This document shows positions 45,588-54,674 of a DNA stretch of 63,912 nucleotides, one piece after another (positions within the stretch are counted from its first letter, which is position 1; each line of letters starts with the position of its first letter). A program made the position numbers and the translations under genes. The notes under the pieces are model-generated. The model saw only the letters and a list, made by a program, of their open reading frames with translations. It was not told the DNA's origin and searched no databases. The stretch is from positions 1 through 63,912 of the forward strand of contig QCLN01000006.1 of the NCBI GenBank assembly GCA_003214525.1, written 5' to 3'. This DNA is from Pelagibacteraceae bacterium AG-414-M23. Lineage in GTDB: Bacteria > Pseudomonadota > Alphaproteobacteria > Pelagibacterales > Pelagibacteraceae.

Positions 45588-46792
45588 TGAAAATAAGACC
45601 TGTAATTCTTTGCGGGGGTGCCGGAACAAGACTCTGGCCTAAGCAAAAAAAACATCAAGCAAAACAATTTATTGATTTTGGTGGATGGTCATTAATTCAA
45701 AAAACATTAGAAAGAGTTAAAAATCCTGTTTTCGATTACCCTATAATAAGTACTAATTTAAAATATTTAAAAAATGTTAGAAAATTTCTTAAAAAAAGCA
45801 AAGTTAGAAAATACAAGATAGTATTAGAACCAGCAAAAAAAAATACAGCACCAGCCATCTTATCTTCAGCTTTAATAAAGGAGATACATTTAAAGCAACC
45901 TTTAATGTATTTTGCTGCTGATCATTTAATTGAAAAATCGAATATTTTAATTAGATCGATCAATAAAAATAAATCAAATTTAGATGATCAAAATATATTT
46001 ATATTTGGTATTAAGCCAACAAATCCATCAAGTGAATATGGTTATTTTATAACGAAAAAAACTAAAAAAAAAATATATAAAGTTATTAAATTTATTGAAA
46101 AACCAAAACTCTCTAAAGCTAAAAAAGCAATTAAAATGAAAGGATATTGGAATTCTGGAATGTTTTATTTAAGAAAAGATTCAATTATTAATAACTTTAA
46201 AAAATATCAGAATAAAACATATAAAAGCTGCTTAGATGCAGTTAATAAAGCAAAATATAGAAATAATACTTATTATTTAAACAAGAGATCTTTTGTTAAA
46301 TCAGTAGAAAAATCATTTGATTATGCAATTCTTGAAAAAACAAGGAAAATTAATGCTATCAAATTAGACATCCCTTGGTCAGATCTTGGAAATTGGAGAG
46401 AGATATCTAAAATTTATAAAAAAAATAAGGCAAAATACTTTAAAAAAAAGAATGTTTATTACAGACCATGGGGCAAATATGTAAATTTATTTGAAGGTAA
46501 AAACTTTCTTGTAAAAGAGCTTACTGTCAATTCAAAATCATCAATTAGTTTACAAAAACATCATCATAGATCTGAACATTGGATGATTACACAAGGCAAA
46601 CCTAAAATTACCATTAATAAGAAAAAATTTTTTAAAAAACCAGATGATTCAGTGTTTATACCAACGGGTGCTGTACACAGAATTGAAAACCATTTCAAAA
46701 AACAAGTAAAAATAATCGAAGTTCAAACGGGACCAATTTTAAAAGAAAGTGATATCGTTCGCTTCAAAGATATTTATGGAAGAGTAAATTAA
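45587..46792 (+). CDS. manC: Mannose-1-phosphate guanylyltransferase (ManC type with C-terminal cupin)
   Basis: Makes GDP-mannose from mannose 1-phosphate and GTP. The ATG at 45587 (401 residues) overlaps the ilvD stop (TGATG); a TTG three bases earlier is less likely. The nucleotidyltransferase domain has LCGGAGTRLWP, AKQF, PAKKNTAPAI, AADHLI and FIEKP, with KGYWNSGMF. The C-terminal cupin (about 300-400) has RPWGKY, KHHHRSEHW and IPTGAVHRIEN, typical of the bifunctional type II family with mannose-6-phosphate isomerase activity. The linker is shorter than in the usual 470-residue proteins. No other sugar-nucleotide gene is adjacent. Confidence 0.92.
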   Translation: MKIRPVILCGGAGTRLWPKQKKHQAKQFIDFGGWSLIQKTLERVKNPVFDYPIISTNLKYLKNVRKFLKKSKVRKYKIVLEPAKKNTAPAILSSALIKEIHLKQPLMYFAADHLIEKSNILIRSINKNKSNLDDQNIFIFGIKPTNPSSEYGYFITKKTKKKIYKVIKFIEKPKLSKAKKAIKMKGYWNSGMFYLRKDSIINNFKKYQNKTYKSCLDAVNKAKYRNNTYYLNKRSFVKSVEKSFDYAILEKTRKINAIKLDIPWSDLGNWREISKIYKKNKAKYFKKKNVYYRPWGKYVNLFEGKNFLVKELTVNSKSSISLQKHHHRSEHWMITQGKPKITINKKKFFKKPDDSVFIPTGAVHRIENHFKKQVKIIEVQTGPILKESDIVRFKDIYGRVN

Positions 46793-46796
46793 ATTT

Positions 46797-47795
46797 ATGA
46801 AAACGATCAGTTTGACACTGGAAGAAATATTTAATTTAGCAAAAAAAACACTCTTAACTAATGGTTGCGATGAAGAAACTTCAAATATTTTATCTGATTT
46901 AATTATGAAAGCTGAGAGAGACGGATCTTTGTCCCACGGTTTGTTCAGATTACCTGCTTATGTAAGTGGATTGAAGAGTGGTAAAATTAACGGAAAAGCT
47001 AGACCAAATATTAAAAAAATTTCTTCTAGTGTAATTAAAGTTGATGGAAACAACAGTTTAGCACCAATGGTACTGAATAAAAGTATTCCAGAATTAGTTA
47101 AGGCTGCCAAAGATTCTGGTGTTGCGGTACTTGCAATAACAAATTCACATCATATGGCTGCCTTGTGGCCTGAAACTGAAGCAATAGCAGAGCAGGGTTT
47201 AGTAGCTTTTGCTTGCACATCATACAAGCCTGCAGTAGCTCCAACAGGTTCAGTTAAGGCATTGTTTGGAACAAACCCAATTTCGTTTGCATGGCCAAGA
47301 AAAAATAATACACCTGTAGTTTATGATATGGCAACAGCATCTATGGCAATGGGAGAAGTTCAAGTTGCTAAAAGGGAAGGCCACAAAGTTCCACTTGGAA
47401 CAGGATTATCAAAAGATGGAAAACAAACAACCGATCCAGGAGAAATAGCAGACGGAGGAGTTTTGCTACCTTTCGGTGGTTACAAAGGTTCAGCAATTGC
47501 AATGATGGTTGAGTTAATGGCAGGCGCATTAGTGGGTGATAATTTTAGTTTCGAAACAGCAGTTAAAGATAACAACGACGGTGGCCCACCTAGCGGAGGC
47601 GAGTTCATTTTAGCAATTTCACCAAATAAAACTTCAGACACTAAGTGGCAAGAACATTCAGATAAATTTTTTGAAAAAATGAAGTCAATGGGTGAAGTAA
47701 GATTACCTGGTGAAAGAAGACATAAAAATAGAATAGATAAAGGACCAAGAAATATTAATGAAGAGTTGGTAAATAAAATTAAATCATTAAGTTAA
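46797..47795 (+). CDS. Ldh_2-family NAD(P)H-dependent oxidoreductase, probably cyclic ketimine (pyrroline/piperideine-2-carboxylate) reductase-like
   Basis: 332 residues of the malate/L-sulfolactate dehydrogenase superfamily, distinct from Rossmann-type dehydrogenases. Landmarks: AERDGSLSHGLFRLPAYV (about 40-57), ITNSHHMAALWPE, LFGTNPISFAWPR, VYDMATASMAMGEV, LLPFGGYKGSAIAMMVELMAGAL and RLPGERRHKNR. By memory these fit DpkA-type Delta1-piperideine/Delta1-pyrroline-2-carboxylate reductases better than malate or sulfolactate dehydrogenases, but substrate cannot be fixed by eye. It sits 4 bases after manC, and its end overlaps convergent xthA by 9 bases. Confidence 0.85.
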   Translation: MKTISLTLEEIFNLAKKTLLTNGCDEETSNILSDLIMKAERDGSLSHGLFRLPAYVSGLKSGKINGKARPNIKKISSSVIKVDGNNSLAPMVLNKSIPELVKAAKDSGVAVLAITNSHHMAALWPETEAIAEQGLVAFACTSYKPAVAPTGSVKALFGTNPISFAWPRKNNTPVVYDMATASMAMGEVQVAKREGHKVPLGTGLSKDGKQTTDPGEIADGGVLLPFGGYKGSAIAMMVELMAGALVGDNFSFETAVKDNNDGGPPSGGEFILAISPNKTSDTKWQEHSDKFFEKMKSMGEVRLPGERRHKNRIDKGPRNINEELVNKIKSLS

Positions 47796-48563
47796 TTTAA
47801 TTTCAATCGGCGTGTGATCAGAGGGTTTTTCACGGCCCCTTGGGTCTTTATTTATATTTATTGATTTGATTTGATCGATTAAAGGATTTGAAACTAAAAA
47901 ATGATCAATTCTCATGCCATTGTTTTTTTGCCAATTTCCTCTCATGTAATCCCAAAAAGTATAACCTTCGCTAGTTTCATTTAAATGTCTATAAGCATCA
48001 ATAAATCCAAGATTAATAAATTCTCTTAATTTTTTTCTAATTTCTAGCCTGAACAAAGCGTCATCTTCAAAACTTTTTGGATTATAAACATCTTCAGCTG
48101 CAGGAATAATATTAAAATCACCACCTATAATAATATTAGGGTTTTTATTATATAAAGATTTTATTTGTTTAATTAAGTCATCTAACCATTTTTTCTTGTA
48201 ATAATATTTTTCAGTATCAACCGGATTACCATTTGGAGTATAAATATTTATTAATTGAATACTTTTTTTCTTATATTGTAGTTCTGCAGAAATAATTCTT
48301 GCTTGTTTTGACTTATCTTTAATCATGTCTGTTTTAATGTTTTTTAATTTATCTTTAGAAATAATAGCTACGCCATTATAGCTTTTTTGTCCAAATACAT
48401 GACTTTCATAATCCAAAGATGAAAAATCGTTATAGGGAAAATTTACATCTTCAGTTTTGATTTCCTGCATCATCAAAATATCTGGTTTATATTTAACCAG
48501 ATAATTTCTTATATTTTCTATACGAGCACGTACAGAATTTACATTCCATGATGAAATAAGCAT
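47787..48563 (-). CDS. xthA: Exodeoxyribonuclease III (AP endonuclease)
   Basis: Base-excision repair nuclease of the EEP fold. The start is set at 48563 (258 residues, MLISSWNVNSVRAR), overlapping the erpA stop by one base; a longer in-frame start inside erpA is unlikely. Motifs: SWNVNSVRAR, MMQEIKT (catalytic Glu), NIYTPNGNP, IGGDFNIIP, and RIDHFLVS with KPSDHTPIEIKL at the end. Pairing with erpA is conserved in alphaproteobacteria. The 3' end overlaps the convergent dehydrogenase gene by 9 bases. Confidence 0.97.
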   Translation of the reverse strand: MLISSWNVNSVRARIENIRNYLVKYKPDILMMQEIKTEDVNFPYNDFSSLDYESHVFGQKSYNGVAIISKDKLKNIKTDMIKDKSKQARIISAELQYKKKSIQLINIYTPNGNPVDTEKYYYKKKWLDDLIKQIKSLYNKNPNIIIGGDFNIIPAAEDVYNPKSFEDDALFRLEIRKKLREFINLGFIDAYRHLNETSEGYTFWDYMRGNWQKNNGMRIDHFLVSNPLIDQIKSININKDPRGREKPSDHTPIEIKLT

Positions 48564-48880
48564 TAAAGAGAGAAAGAAACACCACAACCACAAGAAGACT
48601 TACTTTGTGGATTGGTTATCTTAAATTGCGCACCAATCAACTCTGAGACATAGTCAACTTCGGATCCTTTTAGAAGGTCGGCAGAAGTTTTATCAATTAA
48701 TATATTTTCAAAATTTAAGTCATCTTCTGCTTTTGATTTATCAAAAGTAAATTCGTACTGAAAACCAGAGCAACCGCCACCTTTAATAGCGATTCTAAAA
48801 AAAGACCCCTTATCTTTTTTCGATAATAAGGCATTGATCTGTTTTAGTGCTTTATCAGTAAATTTAATTTCTTTTATCAT
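48563..48880 (-). CDS. erpA: Iron-sulfur cluster insertion protein, ErpA/IscA family
   Basis: A-type carrier that delivers Fe-S clusters to apo-proteins. 105 residues with the three invariant cysteines: GGGCSGFQYEF (about 35-45) and SSCGCGVSF near the C-terminus. Customers in this window probably include LipA and IlvD. It lies divergent to dgt across a 50-base gap and is followed by overlapping xthA. ErpA is preferred over IscA because of the xthA/dgt context. Confidence 0.93.
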   Translation of the reverse strand: MIKEIKFTDKALKQINALLSKKDKGSFFRIAIKGGGCSGFQYEFTFDKSKAEDDLNFENILIDKTSADLLKGSEVDYVSELIGAQFKITNPQSKSSCGCGVSFSL

Positions 48881-48892
48881 TATTGATCACTG

Positions 48893-48910
48893 GTATTAGT
48901 AATATAATAC
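48893..48910. promoter_or_regulatory. Dyad containing a -10-like hexamer between erpA and dgt
   Basis: GTATTA (48893-48898) and TAATAC (48905-48910) are a perfect 6-bp inverted repeat with a 6-base loop. The right half contains TATAAT (48903-48908), a good -10 for dgt, whose ATG is about 22 bases later. No clear -35 is seen. The dyad could be an operator for the divergent pair or simply AT-rich chance. Confidence 0.35.
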
Positions 48911-48930
48911 TTAATATTTTATTTTAAAGG

Positions 48931-50049
48931 ATGAAAAAATACTCAAAGATTGGCCAATTTAAAAGCAAAGGAAGAATTTTTAAAGAATCTTTATCGAAAT
49001 ATAGAACCCCTTTTCAGAGAGATAGAGATCGCATTATTCATAGTCCTTCATTCAGAAGACTAAAACATAAAACTCAAGTATTTGTTAACACAGAAGGAGA
49101 CCATTATCGAACTCGAATAACTCATTCCATGGAAGTTGCACAAATAGCAAGATCAATATCCAGATATCTTAATCTTAATGAAGATTTATCAGAAACCCTA
49201 AGTCTTGCTCATGACTTAGGTCATACACCATTTGGTCATGCAGGAGAAGAGTCTCTAAATGAATCTATGGATAATTATGGAGGTTTTGATCATAATTTAC
49301 AAACTTTAAGAACTGTTATGTTTTTGGAAAATAAATATTTAAAATTCAGTGGTCTCAATCTTTCAATTGAAACATTAGAAGGACTGTTGAAACATAATGG
49401 TCCTGTAGATGATATAAATTTAGTTGACAGTTTAATTGGTATTAAAAAGTTTAAAAATATGATTAATTTCTATACCTATCCATCTCTTGAAGCGCAAATT
49501 TCAGCAATCTCAGATGATATAGCTTATAATAATCACGATATTCAAGATGGGATAAATGCAAATTTATTCAAACTAGACGAATTAGTTGAAATTTATTTTT
49601 TTAGAGATATTTACAAAAAATATAAGAAAAAAATTAATAAACAAAATTATAAAATTGCCACTTATCAAATTATAAGAGACTCAATAGATTTAATGATAAA
49701 AGATTTAATAAATAACACAAAAAACAATTTAATTATCAACAAAATTAAATCATTGAACGATATCAGTAAAACAAGTTTTTTAATGGTTGATTTTTCTGAT
49801 AAAATCAAAAACTCTGAAAGTGAAATAAGATATTTTTTAAAGACAAAAATGTATAATAATAAAAATGTTTTAGCAAAAAACAATAAAGGCAAATTAATTA
49901 TTAAATATTTATTTAATAAGATAAAAAAAAACCCAAGAAAATTTATTTCAAAAGATCAACTTTTTAATGATAAGTACAGGGCAATTTCAGATTTTATATC
50001 AGGGATGACCGACCGTTATGCAATTAACCTTTACAATAATATTAAATGA
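48931..50049 (+). CDS. dgt: Deoxyguanosinetriphosphate triphosphohydrolase-like protein
   Basis: HD-domain dNTPase that degrades deoxynucleoside triphosphates to nucleoside and triphosphate. 372 residues with YRTPFQRDRDRIIHS, FRRLKHKTQVF, and the HD metal site: His in THSMEV, His-Asp in LAHDLGHTPFGHAGE, and Asp in ISDDIAYNNHDIQDG. It belongs to the shorter alphaproteobacterial subgroup. It overlaps argS by 4 bases and opens the long argS-to-secF run. Confidence 0.95.
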   Translation: MKKYSKIGQFKSKGRIFKESLSKYRTPFQRDRDRIIHSPSFRRLKHKTQVFVNTEGDHYRTRITHSMEVAQIARSISRYLNLNEDLSETLSLAHDLGHTPFGHAGEESLNESMDNYGGFDHNLQTLRTVMFLENKYLKFSGLNLSIETLEGLLKHNGPVDDINLVDSLIGIKKFKNMINFYTYPSLEAQISAISDDIAYNNHDIQDGINANLFKLDELVEIYFFRDIYKKYKKKINKQNYKIATYQIIRDSIDLMIKDLINNTKNNLIINKIKSLNDISKTSFLMVDFSDKIKNSESEIRYFLKTKMYNNKNVLAKNNKGKLIIKYLFNKIKKNPRKFISKDQLFNDKYRAISDFISGMTDRYAINLYNNIK

Positions 50050-51779
50050 ACATTTTTGACCTATACATAGATAAGATAAAAAAAATTTTATTAGATTTAT
50101 CTAAAAATGGAAAGCTTATTTTGCCCGATAGATTGGATGGTATTAATGCTGAAATACCTCCTATAAAGTTTAATAGTGACATCTCAACAAATGTTGCGAT
50201 GTTTTTATCAAAAATAAATAAAAAATCTGCAACAGATTTAGCTCAAATCTTAGCTGAGGTTATTAAAAAAAATGATAAATCAATTGACACTATATCAATA
50301 GCCAAACCTGGTTTTATTAATATTAAATTCAAACCAATTTTTTGGACTAATTTTATTGAAGATATTATTAAAAATTCTAAAACCTTTGGAGTTAATAAAA
50401 ATGAAAAAAAGAAAAACTATTTAGTAGAATTTGTATCAGCTAATCCAACAGGTCCTTTACATGTAGGACATTGTAGGGGAGCTATTTTAGGCGATGTTAT
50501 TGCTAATGTTTTATTATTTAATAAAAATAAAGTTATAAAAGAGTATTACGTTAATGACTACGGCACTCAAGTTATTAATTTTACAAAATCTGTTTATTTT
50601 AGAATTAGAGAAATTAAATTTAAAGAACCTTTCCCCACTGATAATGAAGATTTATATCCCGGAGACTATTTAATTAATTTTGCCCAAAATATTGTCAATA
50701 CAAATAAAAAACTTGATTTTAAAAGTTTTGAAAATATTTCTGAAGAATTAACAGCTTTATCAATTCATGAAGGGTTAGAGTTAATCAAAAAGAACTTAAA
50801 CAGTCTAGATATTAATCACGACAACTTTGTTAGTGAGAAAAAATTAGTTTTTAATCAAGAAGTTGACAAAGTTATTGATTTTCTTAAAAAAAATAAATTT
50901 GTTTATAAAGGTAAAATCAAAGCTCCAGCCGGTGAAGATGACACTAAATGGATAGAAAGAGAGCAATTGCTTTTTAAATCTACTGATTTTGGTGATGATA
51001 AAGATAGAGCATTACAAAAATCAGACGGTGCGTGGACTTATTTTGCCAGCGACGTTGCTTATCATAAAAATAAATTAGATAGGAAGTTTGATTGTTTGAT
51101 TAATATATTGGGAGCTGACCATGCTGGATATATAAAAAGAATTTCTTCTTCAGTTGATGCTTTATCTAACTCAAAGGGAAAATTAATTTGTAAAGTCAGC
51201 CAATTAGTTAAACTGATAAAAGATAAAAAACCTTTCAAAATGTCTAAAAGAAAGGGCAATTATATAACTTTGGATGATTTAATTAATCAAGTAGGTAAAG
51301 ATGCAACAAGATTTATCATGCTAAATAGAAGCAGTGATGTAGAATTAGATTTTGATTTTGATAATGTGATTGAAAAGTCTAAAGATAATCCTCTTTATTA
51401 TGTTCAATACTGTTATGCGAGAATAGCTTCTGTTTTTAGGCACCTTGAGAAAGATTTAAACTCCGACATTAAAATTAATAAATATGATTTTTACTATTCT
51501 GAAGATGAAATAAATATTTTAAAAAAATTGTCTGAATGGCCTAAATGCATAGATGTTTGCTGTAGTAAACTTGAACCACATAGAATACCAACTTATTTAT
51601 ATGAATTAGCTTCTTTATTTCACTCATATTGGAATTTAGGTAAAGACAATCCTAACAAAAGATTTATCAATGAACAAAAAAAAATTACAGATGATAAATT
51701 AATTTTTTTAAAAGCAATTTCAAATGTTATAAAATCTGGAATGAATATTATTGGGGTATCGACTCCAGAAAAGATGTAA
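50046..51779 (+). CDS. argS: Arginyl-tRNA synthetase
   Basis: Class I synthetase charging tRNA-Arg, 577 residues. The N-terminal Add-1 domain (about 1-120) is followed by the HIGH motif HVGH at about 139-142 (SANPTGPLHVGH), the NDYGTQ segment, LGADHAGYIKR, and KMSKRKGN. The C-terminal anticodon-binding region begins around PLYYVQYCYARIASV. The stop overlaps the following small gene (TAATG). Confidence 0.97.
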   Translation: MNIFDLYIDKIKKILLDLSKNGKLILPDRLDGINAEIPPIKFNSDISTNVAMFLSKINKKSATDLAQILAEVIKKNDKSIDTISIAKPGFINIKFKPIFWTNFIEDIIKNSKTFGVNKNEKKKNYLVEFVSANPTGPLHVGHCRGAILGDVIANVLLFNKNKVIKEYYVNDYGTQVINFTKSVYFRIREIKFKEPFPTDNEDLYPGDYLINFAQNIVNTNKKLDFKSFENISEELTALSIHEGLELIKKNLNSLDINHDNFVSEKKLVFNQEVDKVIDFLKKNKFVYKGKIKAPAGEDDTKWIEREQLLFKSTDFGDDKDRALQKSDGAWTYFASDVAYHKNKLDRKFDCLINILGADHAGYIKRISSSVDALSNSKGKLICKVSQLVKLIKDKKPFKMSKRKGNYITLDDLINQVGKDATRFIMLNRSSDVELDFDFDNVIEKSKDNPLYYVQYCYARIASVFRHLEKDLNSDIKINKYDFYYSEDEINILKKLSEWPKCIDVCCSKLEPHRIPTYLYELASLFHSYWNLGKDNPNKRFINEQKKITDDKLIFLKAISNVIKSGMNIIGVSTPEKM

Positions 51780-52042
51780 TGGTAAAGGAAATCAAATATT
51801 TTATTTTTTTTCTAGTAATTTTTTTGTTCATATTTTTTTCAATTAAATATTATATTTCTGATGTAAATTTAAAAAAAACATTTAGAAATTTAAGTTCAAT
51901 TGATAAAAATATAAGCATTTATGAATCTAAGCTTTTAACTATATATAATGATACTGACGATGTAGTTAAATATTTAAATAATGATGAAAATGAAAATAAA
52001 ATTAAATATTCTTTTTGGGAATTATTAAAAAGTGAAAATTAA
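51779..52042 (+). CDS. Small single-pass membrane protein at the SPOR-protein position
   Basis: 87 residues of no recognised family. One membrane helix (about 6-26, strongly Phe/Ile-rich) follows a short basic start; the remaining 60 residues are polar, with a possible short coiled region and an acidic segment ending in SFWELLKSEN. In other alphaproteobacteria the gene between argS and nagZ encodes a larger protein with an N-terminal membrane anchor and a C-terminal SPOR domain that binds denuded peptidoglycan. Here the anchor-like part is present but no SPOR domain. It overlaps argS by one base and nagZ by 11, so it is clearly translated within the operon. Confidence 0.75.
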   Translation: MVKEIKYFIFFLVIFLFIFFSIKYYISDVNLKKTFRNLSSIDKNISIYESKLLTIYNDTDDVVKYLNNDENENKIKYSFWELLKSEN

Positions 52043-52985
52043 ATTAAGAAAATCATTTATTTGTGGAATTAAAGGTGAAATATTATCTAAAAAAGAATTC
52101 CAATTTATTAAAAAACATAAACCTTGGGGAATTATTCTTTTTCATAGAAATATTAAAAATATTGATCAAGCAAAAAAACTTACTTATTCAATAAAAAAAA
52201 TATTTAACGACCATCACTATCCAATATTGATAGATGAGGAGGGTGGTAGAGTAAGCAGATTAAAAAAAATAGTGGATAACTCTATTTTTACCGGAACATT
52301 TTTTGGAAATTTATTCAAAAAAGATATGCAGAAATTTAATTTATATTATAAAGTTTACATAGATCAAATATCCTATGTTTTAAATTTAATTGGAGCGAAC
52401 ATAAATACAGTTCCTGTTTTAGATTTAAGAAGAAATTTTTCTCACAAAATCATTGGTGATAGATCTTATTCTTATAATAAAAATATAGTAAATGAGATTG
52501 GAAAAATTAATATTAATTTATTTCATCAAAATAGAATAGGAACTGTTATTAAACATATTCCTGGCCACGGCCTAGCCAAGAAAGATAGTCATTTAAATTT
52601 ACCTTATATTAATAATAAATTAAAATTTTTAGAAAGAAATGATTTTTGCTTATTTAAAAACAAAAAATCATTATTTGCAATGACGGCCCACGTAGTTTTC
52701 AAATCTTTAGATAAAAATGACTGTATAACACATTCAAAAACTGCAATTAAATATATAAGAAATAATATTGGTTTTAGAAATTTGATTATTTCTGACGATA
52801 TATCAATGAAAGCCTTAAAATACTCTTTTAATGAAAATATTAAAAAAGCCTATGATGCTGGATGCAACTTAGTATTGCATTGTAATGGTAATTTTCATGA
52901 AATGAATAAATTAGCTGCAATTGCACCTAAGGTTAATCATTTTATAATCAAAAAAACATCTGAATTTTATAAACTTTTAAGTTAA
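52032..52985 (+). CDS. nagZ: Beta-N-acetylhexosaminidase (glycoside hydrolase family 3, NagZ)
   Basis: Cleaves GlcNAc from anhydro-muropeptides during peptidoglycan recycling in the cytoplasm. 317 residues from a GTG at 52032 that overlaps the preceding gene by 11 bases. GH3 landmarks: LIDEEGGRVSRL (about 71-82), GDRSYSYN, VIKHIPGHGLAKKDSH carrying the His/Asp of the catalytic loop, and the nucleophile Asp in ISDDISMKAL. Its place between the SPOR position and scpA is standard. Confidence 0.93.
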   Translation: MKIKLRKSFICGIKGEILSKKEFQFIKKHKPWGIILFHRNIKNIDQAKKLTYSIKKIFNDHHYPILIDEEGGRVSRLKKIVDNSIFTGTFFGNLFKKDMQKFNLYYKVYIDQISYVLNLIGANINTVPVLDLRRNFSHKIIGDRSYSYNKNIVNEIGKININLFHQNRIGTVIKHIPGHGLAKKDSHLNLPYINNKLKFLERNDFCLFKNKKSLFAMTAHVVFKSLDKNDCITHSKTAIKYIRNNIGFRNLIISDDISMKALKYSFNENIKKAYDAGCNLVLHCNGNFHEMNKLAAIAPKVNHFIIKKTSEFYKLLS

Positions 52986-52993
52986 ATTTAGTC

Positions 52994-53734
52994 ATGACAT
53001 ATATTGATTCTCATGAATTTCAAATAGACCTTAATAATTTTTCTGGGTCTTTAGATCTACTATTAGATTTAGCCAAATCGCAAAAAGTTAATCTAGAGGA
53101 TATATCCATAACAAAACTTGCAGATCAGTTTAATGATTATATTACAAGTACTGAAAATTTGAATTTAGAAATAGCCTCAGAATATTTATTAATGGCCACT
53201 TGGCTGACTTATTTAAAATCCAAACTTTTACTTCCTCTAGATGATGATGAAGGATTTAAAGCTCTTGAAATAGCCGAAAGACTTAAATTACAGCTAAAAA
53301 AACTTGAATTAATTAGACTGCTATCTGATCAAATGCTCAAAAGAAAACGATTGGGAAAAGATATTTTCTTGAGAGGGATGAATGCAAAAATACAAACAAA
53401 TAATATTTCTCAATACTCTTTAAAACTATTTGATGTACTAAAAACATACGCAACCATTATATCAACTAAAGATTTCCAAAGAATAAATATTCCAAAATTA
53501 CCAGTTTTTACAATGGAGGAAGGGATCAAAAGAATTAAAGAACTCAAAAGTCAATTAAAAGAATGGAAAAATCTCATTGATTTGATTCCTCCAGCTTTCA
53601 AAAATAACTATAAAATGAAGAGAACCGGAAACGCTGGTATATTTGCTGGCTCTTTAGAACTCGTTAAGGAAGGTAATATCAAAATAAAGCAAGAAAAAAC
53701 ATTTGGAGATATATATATTCGTAATAATGAATAA
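52994..53734 (+). CDS. scpA: Segregation and condensation protein A (kleisin)
   Basis: Kleisin subunit bridging the SMC heads in chromosome condensation. 246 residues with the N-terminal FSGSLDLLLDLAKSQKVNLEDISI (given here in part), the EYLLMATWLTYLKSKLLLP segment, and a C-terminal winged-helix region. It overlaps scpB by 8 bases, the usual pairing. The smc gene is not in the window. Confidence 0.94.
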   Translation: MTYIDSHEFQIDLNNFSGSLDLLLDLAKSQKVNLEDISITKLADQFNDYITSTENLNLEIASEYLLMATWLTYLKSKLLLPLDDDEGFKALEIAERLKLQLKKLELIRLLSDQMLKRKRLGKDIFLRGMNAKIQTNNISQYSLKLFDVLKTYATIISTKDFQRINIPKLPVFTMEEGIKRIKELKSQLKEWKNLIDLIPPAFKNNYKMKRTGNAGIFAGSLELVKEGNIKIKQEKTFGDIYIRNNE

Positions 53735-54443
53735 ATTAAAAAAAAATAATATAGTCAAATTTTCAGAATTTAAGATAACAGATCAAGAAAAAGAAATTGA
53801 AGCAATTCTTTTTGCTTCCAATACTCCTTTGGATGTTGAAGCCATTGAATCTAAAATTACAAAAAAAACAAATGTAGAAAAAGTATTAGAAAATTTAAAA
53901 AATTTTTATTCAAATAGAGGTATTAATTTAGTGTGCATATCAAAAAAATGGTCTTTTAGAACCTCAGATAAATTATCAAATTTACTATCAAAACAAAAAA
54001 CTATAGAAAAAAGGTTATCCAAAGCAGCTATTGAAACTCTTTCTATTATTGTTTATCACCAGCCTGTAACAAGAGCAGAAATTGAAGATATAAGGGGTGT
54101 CGCATTTGGAACTAATACATTAGAAATTTTAATGGAATTAAACTGGGTTAAACCTGGTGGTAGAAAGGACGTTCCAGGTAAACCAATACAATATGAAACA
54201 ACGGATGATTTCTTAAGTCATTTTAATCTTCAAAAACTTTCTGATTTACCAACAGTTGATGAATTAGGTGCCGCAGGCTTAATTGACACTTCATCAGTTG
54301 AAAAATCAATTTTTGGAACAGGAAAATTTTATAAAGAAAAACAAGATGAAAAAAGTGAAGATATTTACTCCAATATAGATGAAATGCTAAATGACACTTT
54401 ATCTGAAGAAGAAAATATTGAAAAAGATCCTTTAAAAAAATAA
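53727..54443 (+). CDS. scpB: Segregation and condensation protein B
   Basis: Winged-helix partner of ScpA in the SMC complex. The ATG at 53727 (238 residues) is preferred over an in-frame start at 53703, since it gives a short 8-base overlap with scpA. Landmarks: EAILFASNTPLDVEAIES, the AAIETLSIIVYHQPVTRAEIEDIRG block (about 95-119), ELNWVKPGGRKDVPGKP and the late LPTVDELG. The C-terminal 50 residues are acidic and low-complexity. Confidence 0.94.
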   Translation: MNKLKKNNIVKFSEFKITDQEKEIEAILFASNTPLDVEAIESKITKKTNVEKVLENLKNFYSNRGINLVCISKKWSFRTSDKLSNLLSKQKTIEKRLSKAAIETLSIIVYHQPVTRAEIEDIRGVAFGTNTLEILMELNWVKPGGRKDVPGKPIQYETTDDFLSHFNLQKLSDLPTVDELGAAGLIDTSSVEKSIFGTGKFYKEKQDEKSEDIYSNIDEMLNDTLSEEENIEKDPLKK

Positions 54444-54465
54444 ATATTAAGTATATAAATATCGT

Positions 54466-54669
54466 ATGAGTATTGGTTTTTGGCAAATTGCAATAGTAGT
54501 TATATTAGTAGTCCTTTTATTCGGAAGAGGAAAAATATCTAGTTTAATGGGCGATGTAGCCAAAGGTATAAAAAGTTTTAAAAAAGGCATGTCGTCCTCA
54601 GATTCAATTGAAGATAACCCGCCAAAAGATGTTTCCGAAGAAAACAAAGATTCTAAAGATAGTAATTAA
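54466..54669 (+). CDS. tatA: Twin-arginine translocase subunit TatA
   Basis: Pore-forming subunit for export of folded proteins. 67 residues: short periplasmic start, membrane helix (about 5-20), FGRGK hinge, amphipathic helix (about 24-42), and an acidic tail. [20 protein letters not shown] matches the family. tatA-tatB-tatC are complete and in order. Confidence 0.95.
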   Translation: MSIGFWQIAIVVILVVLLFGRGKISSLMGDVAKGIKSFKKGMSSSDSIEDNPPKDVSEENKDSKDSN

Positions 54670-54674
54670 TTCCA

